In this document: positions 36,011 to 43,826 of the stretch, one piece after another | Numbering within the stretch: position 1 is the first letter of the stretch | How the letters are laid out: every line of letters starts with the position of its first letter | Notes under the pieces: generated by a model | Seen by the model: only the letters and a program-made list of their open reading frames with translations | Told to the model about the DNA's origin: nothing | The model's database searches: none | DNA from: Streptomyces sp. PKU-EA00015 | GTDB taxonomy: Bacteria > Actinomycetota > Actinomycetes > Streptomycetales > Streptomycetaceae | Length of the DNA stretch: 46,169 nucleotides | Direction: 5' to 3' | Assembly (NCBI RefSeq): GCF_013387495.1 | Contig: NZ_JABZEE010000017.1 | Coordinates: forward strand, 1 to 46,169 | Translations under genes and position numbers: made by a program

Positions 36011-36082
36011 CTTGTCGTGGCGCTTGTCGTCTGTCTTGTCGTGCGGCTTGTCGCTTGTCTTGTCTTGTCGCTTGTCGCCTTG
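36011..36082. repeat. Six 12-bp direct repeats beside traB
   Basis: Six consecutive 12-bp units each starting CTTGTC (36011, 36023, 36035, 36047, 36059, 36071). Five of six start CTTGTCG; unit 5 begins CTTGTCT with CTTGTCG offset by 5 bp. Inverted copies CGACAAG lie at 36143-36149 and 36150-36156, right after the traB stop. They may be binding sites for TraB or a regulator. Confidence 0.9.
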
Positions 36083-36159
36083 CAGGTCACAAGCCGTTTC
36101 CGGCCCTCACAGAGCCGTCCAGGGGCCTTCTCACGGGCGGCACGACAAGCGACAAGCGC

Positions 36160-38259
36160 TCACGCCTGGGGGGCGTGGCGGTGGTGGACGTAGCGCGCTT
36201 TGGTGCCGGTGCCGACGCGGACGGCGGTGCCGTCCTCGGTCCATGTCTTGAGCCATCCGACGACGGTCTGCCGGGTAGTGCCGTGCTCGTCCGCGAGCGC
36301 GCGGGCGATCGCGGATGCCCCGGTCCCGTCCGGCCCGGCGGCGAGGAGCAGCGCGAGCGCCGCGTTCCGCGCGGCGTTGTCCTCCTCGCCGCGTAGGGCG
36401 GACAGGTTGAGCCCTGCTGTCGTGGGCAGCTGCTCGGTGCCCGCGTCCGGTTCGGTGGCGCCGGGTTCGGGGGCGGTGGCGAACTGGGCGTCGATCTGCT
36501 CGCGGAACTTCCGCGCGAGCGCGTCCTCGTCCAGCGGCCCGGCCGGCCGCTGCTCGCTGCGTAGGGCGGACAGGTTCAACCCCTGCGCCGCCGTGCCGGT
36601 CTCGGCGCTCCGCCCTTGGGGGGCGTCGTCGCGCATCCATGCGGTGCGGGCGCTGTCCCAGCGCCGTGCGTAGTCCGGTCCGGCTGCCTTGGCCGACGTG
36701 GCATCGAGCGTGGGGTGCCGGTCGGAGGTGGCGGCGACGATGTCGCGGATCTGGTTGGGCAGGATCCGCCACGATTTGAACAGCGCGGCCGGGGACTCTG
36801 GGGTGCCCATGAACCCGGCGCCCTTGTACGGGGCCTGGTCGATGCGCAGGCCGCGGGAGCCGGGGAACTGCTTGCCCAGGTCCATGCCCTCGGTCTCGCC
36901 GCCGGTCAGCGCTACGCGGACCTTGGCCTCGCGGCGGATCATCAGGTTTCCGAGCACGGCCCCGGTGGCTCCGAGGGCGGTCAGGACGGTGCGGATGCCC
37001 ATGGCACGGGCGATCCGGATCACTTCCAGGATCTTCGCGGCCAGGGCCTTGGACGGGCGGTCGGTTGCGGCAAGGATCTCCGCGCCCTCATCGATCACGA
37101 TCTCGATCTGGGGAATCTGCGCGCTGATCGGCAGCAGGTCCGTGTTCGCCTTGGACAGCAGGTCCTGGTAGGCCATCTTGCGGTGCTTCGCGATCCGCAC
37201 CGCCGCATCGAGCATCAGCGCGGCTTCCTCGTGCGTGGAGGCGAGCCAGTCCACACCCGGCCGCATCCCGTCCGTGGTCTGCCCGCTGCTGTCGAGCGCG
37301 GGGCGGATCCAGGGCAGGCCGGCGGATCCGGCGTTGAGGTCGATCACCCAGGTCAACACGTCGGTGGCGCGGGCGAACCCGGCGAGGATCGTGTGGACCA
37401 TGTTCGTCTTGCCGGAACCCGTGGGCCCGACCACGAGGGCGCACTGCTCGCGCAGGTAGGCGCGGATCTCGTCCGCGTTCGTCCGCAGCCCCCACGGGAT
37501 CCCGGTGTGCAGGGACAGGGGGCCGTAGTCGGTGGGGTAGGTGACCTCGGCGGCCAGGACGTTGACCGTGGTCACGTCGATGAGGACGCGGCCCTGGTCG
37601 ATGCCCTGGGAGGCGGTGGCGGTGCAGCCGTGCGGGAGTCGCGCGTCGGCGGAGAGTTGCGCGGCGTGCTGTGCGATCTTGTCGTAGGTGGTGCCGCCGG
37701 GCGGGAGTTCGGCGTCGATGGTGAACCCGGTGCCGGCGGGCCACTGCTCGACCGCGAGCACGCGTACGGTGATGCCGCACACGCGATGGATCCGGTCGAT
37801 CCATTCCGCGGCGATCGCCCGCCGCTCCGCGGACAGCTCTCGGGCGACCTGCCGCTCATGGACGGCGATGGCCTCCAGCTCGATCGCCTCTTCGCGCAGG
37901 AGGGTGGCGCGGGCGGCGGCCCCCAGCCCGACGCCGAAGGTGGCGAGCGACCCGAGTGCGGCCCATGACAGCGGGCCGGTGGTCATGGCCCAGGTGGTCC
38001 ACCCGGCACCGACGAGCCATGAGGCGGCGCGCATGCCGATGGTGCGGGCGGAGAGGCGGTCGCGCAGGCTGGTGACGGTGTGGCCGATCGCGCCGGCCGC
38101 GCCGATGGCGAGTGCCCAGCCGGGGGGCATGCCGGTGGCGGCTCCGGTGGTGGCGACGGCGAGGCATCCGGTGGTGGCGGACATGGCGCCGGTCACGGGT
38201 CCGTGACCGGCCGCCCAGTCCCACACCGGCCCCGACTTGGCCTGTGTGGTGGCACTCAT
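36160..38259 (-). CDS. FtsK/SpoIIIE-type conjugal DNA translocase (TraB-like)
   Basis: A 699-aa hexameric DNA pump for intermycelial transfer of double-stranded DNA. About three or four TM segments lie within residues 25-120. Walker A is GPTGSGKT (278-285), Walker B IEIVIDEGAE with D390-E391. The C-terminal about 60 residues (AARNAALALLLAAGPDGTGASAIARALADEHGTTRQTVVGWLKTW) form a winged helix like the FtsK gamma domain, which reads the DNA sequence. Two copies of GLNLSALR(S/G)E precede it in a disordered linker. Family-normal length. Downstream iterons could be its target. Confidence 0.93.
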   Translation of the reverse strand: MSATTQAKSGPVWDWAAGHGPVTGAMSATTGCLAVATTGAATGMPPGWALAIGAAGAIGHTVTSLRDRLSARTIGMRAASWLVGAGWTTWAMTTGPLSWAALGSLATFGVGLGAAARATLLREEAIELEAIAVHERQVARELSAERRAIAAEWIDRIHRVCGITVRVLAVEQWPAGTGFTIDAELPPGGTTYDKIAQHAAQLSADARLPHGCTATASQGIDQGRVLIDVTTVNVLAAEVTYPTDYGPLSLHTGIPWGLRTNADEIRAYLREQCALVVGPTGSGKTNMVHTILAGFARATDVLTWVIDLNAGSAGLPWIRPALDSSGQTTDGMRPGVDWLASTHEEAALMLDAAVRIAKHRKMAYQDLLSKANTDLLPISAQIPQIEIVIDEGAEILAATDRPSKALAAKILEVIRIARAMGIRTVLTALGATGAVLGNLMIRREAKVRVALTGGETEGMDLGKQFPGSRGLRIDQAPYKGAGFMGTPESPAALFKSWRILPNQIRDIVAATSDRHPTLDATSAKAAGPDYARRWDSARTAWMRDDAPQGRSAETGTAAQGLNLSALRSEQRPAGPLDEDALARKFREQIDAQFATAPEPGATEPDAGTEQLPTTAGLNLSALRGEEDNAARNAALALLLAAGPDGTGASAIARALADEHGTTRQTVVGWLKTWTEDGTAVRVGTGTKARYVHHRHAPQA

Positions 38260-38260
38260 G

Positions 38261-39835
38261 TCAGACGTTCCATCCCTTCTCGGCCTCGGGCCCGTTGCGG
38301 GGGTCCTCGTGGCGGGCGATGTCCTGCTCGTGGGCCTGCCGGAACAGCGGGCCCATGTCCTCCGCGACCGCGACAGCGCTCATGACGGCGCCGAAGATGT
38401 CGTTGAAGCCGTCCGCGACTTCCTTCTCCAGCGGGAACTCGGAGTCGGCGCGCTCGGCGAGGATCCGCATCACGTTCGCCACCGAGGTCAGCGCCGCGGG
38501 GAGCCCTTCGACCATGGCGAGGATCTCCATGGCGCTTTCGGGGTCGTACTGCTGAGCGGCGGATTCCATCTCCGCCGCGTAGTCCTCGAACCGGAAACCG
38601 GACACGATCTCTCCCTCACTCGTCGTGCTGCTTTTGGGTGCGGCGGGCACGACACCGGCCGGGCGCTCGACCTGGTCCCCGATCTGCTCGGTGCCGTCGC
38701 TGTTCTCGGCCGCCGCATCGGCGGCGGCCTCGTCGTCCTGCAGGGCGGCGCGAATGGCCTCGTCGCGGGCCGTGCGCTGCTCGTCGGCGGTGCGCATCAG
38801 CCGGGCGTAGAGGCGGCGGCCGGGATGGATGAGCCACGGCAGCCCGAGCTTGCAGCCGATCGGGGACGTGATCAGCCCGACCAGCCCGAGCGCACCGGCG
38901 AGCAGCGCGGCCAGAAGGCGGCGGCGCTGGAACCGGGCCGCCGACCGCAGCAGCGCCTTGCGCGCCTTCTTGCGGGCCGGTGCCTTACGCGCCTGATCGC
39001 GCTCGGCGGCGACCTGCCCGGCCGCCCGCGCGTCGCGCGCCTTCCGGGCCCGCTCTATCGCCGCCCCGCGTGCCTTCCCGACGCGGCCGGCCGCCTTGCC
39101 CACGGCCCGGCCGATCGGGCCCTTACCAGCCAGGCTCCCGGACCGACGGTCGGCCTTGGCCTGACGTCGCGCGTCGGCGAGCGAACGGCGGGCGCCGGTC
39201 GTCTCGTTGCGGCGGGCGGCCCGCGATGGCGAGGACTGGCGTGCAGCTTCCCGCAGTGCCTTGATCTGGTCCACCGTGCCGCGTGCCTTGCCCGACGAGG
39301 CGGACGGCGACCCGGCGGATCCCTTACGGCCGGTACGGTTCAGTCCCTGCGTCCGCCCGGCGGATGCGGCGGCGGAACCGGTGGCGCTGCGGGGCGACTT
39401 GCCCCGGCCGCGACCAGCGGCCTTCGTGGTGCCGGCGTTCCCGTGACGGGACTGCCCAGGCACCCGCCCGCCGCTGGGGCGGGAGCTGCTGCCGGGCGCA
39501 GTTGCCTCGGCCTTCGTGCTCGTCCGGGCAGCGTTCCGGGTCTTTGCCTGGCCACGCTGGTCACGGCGGTTGCGGGCGGCGGCTGCCGTGCCGAGGACGA
39601 CCGCGCCGGTGGCGGCCACGGCGAGAGCGGCCGGGCCGCCGACCAGCGCGGCAGCGGCCAGCAGGGACGTGGTGGCGTTCGTGCCGGTCACCGCGAGCGG
39701 GACGACCGGCCAACCGCCCGGCGTGTGCTCCACCTCGGCAGCCGAGGTGTTCGTCTGGTCCGGCGTCGCGCGGGGTGGTGTGGGCTCTGGGGCGGCCTCG
39801 GTGGCCGCTTCCGGAGTGATGGTGGTGTCCGTCAT
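38261..39835 (-). CDS. Large basic spread/transfer membrane protein
   Basis: A 524-aa protein one base upstream of traB. N-terminal Thr/Pro-rich stretch, a hydrophobic pair at about residues 55-85, then roughly 190 residues of Arg/Lys/Ala/Ser-rich low complexity, a TM segment (LLAALLAGALGLVGLITSPIGC), and an acidic alpha-helical C-terminus. Such proteins occur next to TraB in AICEs; probably DNA- or TraB-interacting at the membrane. GAAGGAG lies 10 bp before ATG 39835. No enzymatic motif is visible. Confidence 0.75.
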   Translation of the reverse strand: MTDTTITPEAATEAAPEPTPPRATPDQTNTSAAEVEHTPGGWPVVPLAVTGTNATTSLLAAAALVGGPAALAVAATGAVVLGTAAAARNRRDQRGQAKTRNAARTSTKAEATAPGSSSRPSGGRVPGQSRHGNAGTTKAAGRGRGKSPRSATGSAAASAGRTQGLNRTGRKGSAGSPSASSGKARGTVDQIKALREAARQSSPSRAARRNETTGARRSLADARRQAKADRRSGSLAGKGPIGRAVGKAAGRVGKARGAAIERARKARDARAAGQVAAERDQARKAPARKKARKALLRSAARFQRRRLLAALLAGALGLVGLITSPIGCKLGLPWLIHPGRRLYARLMRTADEQRTARDEAIRAALQDDEAAADAAAENSDGTEQIGDQVERPAGVVPAAPKSSTTSEGEIVSGFRFEDYAAEMESAAQQYDPESAMEILAMVEGLPAALTSVANVMRILAERADSEFPLEKEVADGFNDIFGAVMSAVAVAEDMGPLFRQAHEQDIARHEDPRNGPEAEKGWNV

Positions 39836-39863
39836 GCTAAGTGCACTCCTTCACGGGAGATCA

Positions 39864-39909
39864 GCAAGCCCCGGACGCTGCCGGCCAAAGCAACGCGTTC
39901 GGGGCTTGC
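39864..39909 (-). terminator. Hairpin between RRQRL gene and Spd-like gene
   Basis: 15-bp arms GCAAGCCCCGGACGC / GCGTTCGGGGCTTGC with one mismatch and a 16-nt loop. It separates two leftward transcription units. Confidence 0.65.
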
Positions 39910-39917
39910 GCATGTGG

Positions 39918-40256
39918 TCAGGCAGCGCGCTGTTCCTCGTGGTGGATGCAGGTGCCGCACATGCCGTGCGAGCGCGGGATGCGATAGCCCACATCCCGGC
40001 GGCAGTTGGGGCAGATGAGCTGTGCGGCGTTCGCCTTCGCCAAAGCGGCCCGTTTCGCTGGCGTCATGGGCCGGACTGGCTTGGCCTGGTCGATCCGGTA
40101 CAGGTAGGCGACCAGCGGGCCCCGGCGGCGGCGAGGGTGCTGCAACTCGGCGGCGACGTCCTGCCCGCCGGGCCGCAGCCCGAGGGCGCGCAGCTGGCGG
40201 TAGGTGGCGTAGCCGTCCGGGGCGAGCCGCCACCGGTAGACCGGCAGCGCGGCCAT
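39918..40256 (-). CDS. RRQRL-motif zinc-binding protein
   Basis: A 112-aa small protein common in Streptomyces mobile elements. It has the YRQLRALGLRPGGQD segment, a basic PRRRRGPLVAYLYR turn, and a Cys4-type zinc site (CPNC...CGTC). ATG 40256 overlaps the upstream stop by one base (TGATG); GTG 40259 is an equally good start. Role in the element unknown; putative DNA-binding or regulatory accessory. Confidence 0.75.
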   Translation of the reverse strand: MAALPVYRWRLAPDGYATYRQLRALGLRPGGQDVAAELQHPRRRRGPLVAYLYRIDQAKPVRPMTPAKRAALAKANAAQLICPNCRRDVGYRIPRSHGMCGTCIHHEEQRAA

Positions 40257-40495
40257 CACCCGAGCCGGTGGTAGGCGGCCCGGCAGGCGGCGGCGTGCTT
40301 GTTGGCCTTGGCGCGGGTCATGAACAGGCTGTCCAGCAGGGGGAACTCGGACTGCTCGCCGCAGCCGTGGCAGTCCCAGCGCGATGCCTGGCCGTGCTGG
40401 CGGCCGGTGACGTCGACGGCGGCGCCGAACTGGTTGTGCAGGCGGATCAGCAGGTCACCTGGCTCGACCGGGGCGGTGTTCGGGGAGAGCTTCAC
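40256..40495 (-). CDS. Small zinc-finger-like protein
   Basis: A 79-aa protein. GTG 40495 overlaps the DUF2637 stop (GTGA). It contains WDCHGCG and a later Cys/His region (KHAAACRAAYH), giving a C-x2-C...H-x4-C zinc pattern. It is tightly coupled on both sides. A longer ORF upstream is not supported. No family name. Confidence 0.65.
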   Translation of the reverse strand: MKLSPNTAPVEPGDLLIRLHNQFGAAVDVTGRQHGQASRWDCHGCGEQSEFPLLDSLFMTRAKANKHAAACRAAYHRLG

Positions 40496-41502
40496 GAGGC
40501 GGCTCCTTCCAGAGCACGCGGGCCGGTCGGGGTGGTGTCGCGCAGTTCCTGGTAGCGGGTGGAGACCCAGCCGATGGACCAGCCGCACAGCTCCGCGGCC
40601 GTGCGCACCGGCAGCCCGGTGGCGTAGGCGGCGTGGACGATCTGCCGGGCGCGGCCCTCGGGCAGCTTCTCCGTGGCGGGCCCGGCGGCGAGCAGTGCGG
40701 CGCGTTCACGCTCGGCCCGCTCCTGCCGCTCCCGCTGTTCACGGCGGACGGCATCCTCGCGCTCCCGACGCTCGGTCTCGCGGCGCTGAGCGGCCTCCCG
40801 TTCACGGCGTTCACGCTCGCGCTCAAGCTGTTCACGCTGCCGTTCAGCGTGTTCACGGGCCTCCCGCTCGGCCCGCTCCCGCGCCTCCCGCTCCGCGCGT
40901 TCCTCACGCCGTGTCCGCTCCTCGCGTTCAGCGTGTTCACGGGCGAGCGCTGCTTCGTGCTCGCGCTGTTCCCGCGCCAGCAGCGCGGCGTGCTCGCGCT
41001 CCTCGCGGGCCCGCTTCTCGGCCGCCTCACGTCGCTCGGCAGCGGCCCGCTCGCGGGCTTCCCGCTCCGCGCGCTGCTCGGCCTCCAGCCGCGCCACGGC
41101 AGCGGTGATGGCCCGCCGGTAGGCGAGCCCGGTCTCTGCTGTGACGATCAGCAGCAGCGGCGCGACCGCGTGCACGGCCACGCCGACCAGGTCTTTCCTC
41201 AGCGCGGAGTCGGCGATGTTGAGGGCGAGGGTCATGCAGCCGGTCATCCAGCGCAGCACGGCCGGCCACCGGCCGCCGTGCCCGCCCAGGCGGGCCAGTA
41301 CCGAGTCGAGGCGGACCACGATGACGACCGCGGCGTCCACGACGATCGGCAGAATCGGGGCCGTCCAGTCCCACTTCTTGGGCGTGTGCGCCGCCATGAG
41401 CGGGGTCACCGTGAGCACCGAGTAGAGCATCGCCCCGGCCACGATCAGCCACGTGCCGACCGATAGAGCCTTCTCCGCTGAACGGATCTGAACACTGTTC
41501 AC
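40492..41502 (-). CDS. DUF2637 membrane protein with long charged helix
   Basis: A 336-aa protein. Four TM segments lie in the first 125 residues, the DUF2637 pattern (TPKKWDWTAPILPIVVDAAVVIVV). A very long Glu/Arg/Ala helix follows at about residues 135-280 (REARERAEREAREHAERQ...), then a C-terminal helix-turn-helix-like domain (GLPVRTAAELCGWSIGWVSTRYQEL). GTG 41502 has GGAGG 7 bp upstream and overlaps the previous stop (GTGA). DUF2637 proteins are common in AICEs and proposed to act in transfer or regulation. Confidence 0.85.
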   Translation of the reverse strand: MNSVQIRSAEKALSVGTWLIVAGAMLYSVLTVTPLMAAHTPKKWDWTAPILPIVVDAAVVIVVRLDSVLARLGGHGGRWPAVLRWMTGCMTLALNIADSALRKDLVGVAVHAVAPLLLIVTAETGLAYRRAITAAVARLEAEQRAEREARERAAAERREAAEKRAREEREHAALLAREQREHEAALAREHAEREERTRREERAEREARERAEREAREHAERQREQLERERERREREAAQRRETERREREDAVRREQRERQERAERERAALLAAGPATEKLPEGRARQIVHAAYATGLPVRTAAELCGWSIGWVSTRYQELRDTTPTGPRALEGAAS

Positions 41503-41834
41503 GGGCCGACCTCCGCCCGTGAACGCACCACCGGAGAGGCGGGAATCTTGGTGTAGCCGACCAGCCGCAGCCGGGCGCCGGCGTAGTCGGTCTCCGTCTT
41601 CAGGACGCGCGTGTGAACGCCCTGCTCGTGGTAGCTCACAGACTCGGGCGCGATCCCCAGGGCCTCCCGCCAGGCCTCGAACCCGGCGAAGTCGCCGTGG
41701 AAAGACAGCTCCAGCCGCTCCGGGTAGACCGTGGACACCGACACTCCCGGCGCCGGGAGATGCGGGTACTCCGCACTGAACATCCGCAGGACGACCAGCG
41801 GAGCGTTCAGGGCCGCGAGGGTGGAGGCGCTCAT
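41499..41834 (-). CDS. AICE-associated protein, unknown function
   Basis: A 111-aa protein coupled to the DUF2637 gene (GTGA) and to the DUF6284 gene (ATGA). Beta-rich, small; no Cys or TM. No domain recognised. Small conserved proteins of this type occupy this operon position in other Streptomyces elements. Confidence 0.75.
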   Translation of the reverse strand: MSASTLAALNAPLVVLRMFSAEYPHLPAPGVSVSTVYPERLELSFHGDFAGFEAWREALGIAPESVSYHEQGVHTRVLKTETDYAGARLRLVGYTKIPASPVVRSRAEVGP

Positions 41835-42097
41835 GCGGCACCACCCGTCAGCGCCGTCGCGGCGCGATTCGTGAGGTCCCGGCGGGCCGCGAGGACCCGC
41901 TTACGGGCCCGGCGGACCCGCCGCTCGTCCAGCACCGTGGCCGCCCGGTCGAGCAGACCGATCTGGACGTCGAGCAGGTCGACCTCCGCCACGATGAGCG
42001 GCATCTCCCGCTCGATCGCGTCCAGCTCCGCAGCCGTCGGCTCACGGTCGAACTCAGCGGCGGTAACAGCCGCCTGAAGTGCAGCGATGTGCTTCAT
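41831..42097 (-). CDS. DUF6284 family protein
   Basis: An 88-aa helical protein with the DUF6284 pattern: FDREPTAAELDAIEREMPLIVAEVDLLDVQIGLLDR, then an Arg-rich tail. The ATG is at 42097. Its stop overlaps the next gene's start (ATGA). Found almost exclusively in actinomycete elements; function unknown. Confidence 0.8.
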   Translation of the reverse strand: MKHIAALQAAVTAAEFDREPTAAELDAIEREMPLIVAEVDLLDVQIGLLDRAATVLDERRVRRARKRVLAARRDLTNRAATALTGGAA

Positions 42098-42133
42098 GAG
42101 TCGTGTTCTCCCTAGCAGGTGGACGGCTCGACA

Positions 42134-42163
42134 GCGCCCCCGGAGCTGCAACTCCGGGGGCGC
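42134..42163 (-). terminator. Hairpin A with GGAGCTSCAACTCC core
   Basis: Perfect 12-bp arms GCGCCCCCGGAG / CTCCGGGGGCGC, 6-nt loop CTGCAA. In leader RNA upstream of the DUF6284 gene. Near-identical core to hairpin B. Confidence 0.75.
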
Positions 42164-42284
42164 ACGCCGTTGTCGGGAATCAGGGACTTCGGATCAGTTC
42201 AGCGGCCGCCGGCCGCCGCATGCGGATGCGGACGCGGGGGCCGCACCGGAAGCGGCGGACGCTCGTCCCGCTCGTGCTCGCCGC

Positions 42285-42389
42285 TCACCGGCGGCCCTGC
42301 ACACGGGCGTTGTCCGCACTGCGCTTGTTCGCCTCAGCGGCCTTCCGGGCCAGCTCGGCCCGCTCCGCCTCTGTCAGACTGGTGAACAC
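42285..42389 (-). CDS. 34-aa charged small protein
   Basis: A 34-aa protein beginning (GTG) FTSLTEAERAELARKAAEANK. The GTG at 42389 has GGAGG 5 bp upstream; the longer ORF in frame has none. One amphipathic helix, rich in Ala/Glu/Arg/Lys. It lies between two similar hairpins. Possibly a leader or small regulatory protein; expression is unproven. Confidence 0.55.
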   Translation of the reverse strand: MFTSLTEAERAELARKAAEANKRSADNARVQGRR

Positions 42390-42416
42390 AGGGACCTCCA
42401 CACAGGTGCCTGTAAG

Positions 42417-42448
42417 GCGCCGCCCGGAGCTCCAACTCCGGGCGGCGC
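42417..42448 (-). terminator. Hairpin B with GGAGCTSCAACTCC core
   Basis: Perfect 13-bp arms GCGCCGCCCGGAG / CTCCGGGCGGCGC, loop CTCCAA. It lies in the leader 28 bp upstream of the small-protein start. It could be a terminator, attenuator or RNA-binding site. Confidence 0.75.
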
Positions 42449-42867
42449 GGTCATGTAGAGCCAGCGGATTCCAGCTCCCCACGCCCCGCCCGTACGGCAA
42501 AGAGCCGGCCGGGCGGGGGAGGCAACCGGCCGCCGTCGGCAGACGGCGGATCAGCTGGGGTGGTGCGTCAGACCTCCGATTCGCGTGGTGCCGCTGGCTC
42601 CGGGGAGGTCTGGTTCCCGGGGCGTTTTGCGGCGTCAATGTCGGCCACGCGGTTCTTTAGAGCCGATGGCGTGTCCCCCTGCGCGGGGTGTGGGGCCCGG
42701 TTGTGACGCGGGTCCGGTCTCGGTCGGCTGGTCTCCACTCGCCTCGGCCGACGTCTTCACGACCGTGGTACTGCGGCGGATCACGCTGTCGAGTTGTTGA
42801 GCAGGCTCCCGAGCAGCCCAAAGAAGGCCCCTCGGGTGTGGTTGAGAACCGCAATCGACCTGCGAGC

Positions 42868-42920
42868 CGATGCAGTACCTCTATTACAGGTACTGCATCG
42901 AGTTCCGTCAAGCTTGACGG
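42868..42920 (-). promoter_or_regulatory. Leftward promoter with two perfect palindromes
   Basis: Minus-strand -35 TTGACG (42911-42906), 17-bp spacer, -10 TGTAAT (42888-42883): near consensus for the housekeeping sigma factor. Palindrome 1 (42868-42880 / 42888-42900, CGATGCAGTACCT arms, 7-nt centre) spans the -10 and start. Palindrome 2 (CCGTCAAGCTTGACGG, 42905-42920) spans the -35. A repressor, probably the local GntR-like protein, should silence transfer and replication genes here. Confidence 0.85.
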
Positions 42921-43002
42921 CGAACTCGCCGATCTTCGCGCCGGGACTTCTTGGCGCACCATCAGAATCCATGCAGGTGAGGGGCGTTGTTCACCTCGCC
43001 CG

Positions 43003-43031
43003 TGGACACCTGAGGGTCATCTCGCTACGGT
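43003..43031 (+). promoter_or_regulatory. Rightward promoter of the regulator/Nudix operon
   Basis: -35 TGGACA (43003-43008), 17-bp spacer, -10 TACGGT (43026-43031), about 35 bp before the DUF5919 ATG. No palindrome overlaps it. Confidence 0.6.
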
Positions 43032-43065
43032 CAGGAAGTCCCTAGACGTCCCACCGGGGGTTGAG

Positions 43066-43824
43066 ATGTCCAACGAGCGCTTACGGTCCGCCCTCTTGGC
43101 CCAGGGCATGACCGTGCAGGACCTGGCCGAAGCGATCGAGGTCAACCCGAAGACGGTTGAGCGCTGGATCACGCAGGGGAAGGTCCCGTACCGGCGGCAC
43201 CAGTACGCGACCGCCTCCGTGCTCAAAGTCGAGGTGACGACCCTGTGGGAGGACTCCCGCACGGTGGAAAGCGCGTCTGACCTGAGCAAGGCGGAGATCG
43301 TGACGGTCTACCCGCATCGGCACATGGTGCCCACCGGCCTGTGGCGGGAGATCTACGGGCGGGCCCAGTCGCACATCGACGTGCTCGTCTACTCCGGTCT
43401 GTGGCTCTCGGAGGATCCGCTCTTTCACGACCTACTCAAGGCCAAGGTGCAGGGGAACGCCCAGGTGCGCATCCTGCTCGGGGACCCCCACTGTGCCGCA
43501 GTGCGGCAGCGCGGCATAGACGAGGGACACCAGATCATGGACGGCAAGATTCGCAACGCACTGATGAACTACCGCCCGTTGTTCAAGAGCCACCCGGACA
43601 TCGGCTTCCGGCTCCACGACGCGACGCTCTACAACTCACTGTTCCGGGCCGACGACGAGATGCTCGTGAACACCCACGTCTACGGCATCGGCGCGTACAT
43701 GGCGCCCGTCCTGCACCTGCGGCGCCTGCCGGGCGGCGGCCTCTTCGACACGTACGCGAATAGCATCGAACAGACTTGGGGACGCGCGCGCCAGGTGACG
43801 GATCACGACCTCACGGGAGCTTGA
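43066..43824 (+). CDS. HTH regulator with DUF5919 domain
   Basis: A 252-aa protein. Residues about 5-50 form an XRE-like helix-turn-helix (MTVQDLAEAIEVNPKTVERWITQGKVPYR). Residues about 85-245 form the DUF5919 domain (IDVLVYSGLWLSEDPLFHDLLKAKVQGNAQVRILLGDP; FRLHDATLYNSLFRADDEMLVNTHVYG). The latter pattern resembles the phospholipase-D-like fold without two full HKD motifs, so it is probably a ligand-binding domain. Start ATG 43066 with a GGGGG site. The Nudix gene starts 2 bp after its stop. Confidence 0.85.
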   Translation: MSNERLRSALLAQGMTVQDLAEAIEVNPKTVERWITQGKVPYRRHQYATASVLKVEVTTLWEDSRTVESASDLSKAEIVTVYPHRHMVPTGLWREIYGRAQSHIDVLVYSGLWLSEDPLFHDLLKAKVQGNAQVRILLGDPHCAAVRQRGIDEGHQIMDGKIRNALMNYRPLFKSHPDIGFRLHDATLYNSLFRADDEMLVNTHVYGIGAYMAPVLHLRRLPGGGLFDTYANSIEQTWGRARQVTDHDLTGA

Positions 43825-43826
43825 GC

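Larger units (their letters stand above)
42449..43065. other. Main regulatory intergenic region of the element
   Basis: 617 bp with no gene supported. It holds the operator-covered leftward promoter (42868-42920) and the rightward promoter (43003-43031), leaving a leader of nearly 500 nt for the leftward transcript. An inverted GGTGA / TCACC lies near 42976-42995. Confidence 0.6.

Noticed and set aside
36011..36082. Possible CRISPR array
   Set aside because: Period is 12 bp with no unique spacers and no cas genes; these are iterons.
42568..42648. 26-aa minus-strand ORF (GTG) in the leader
   Set aside because: No ribosome site and no conservation evidence; too short to support.
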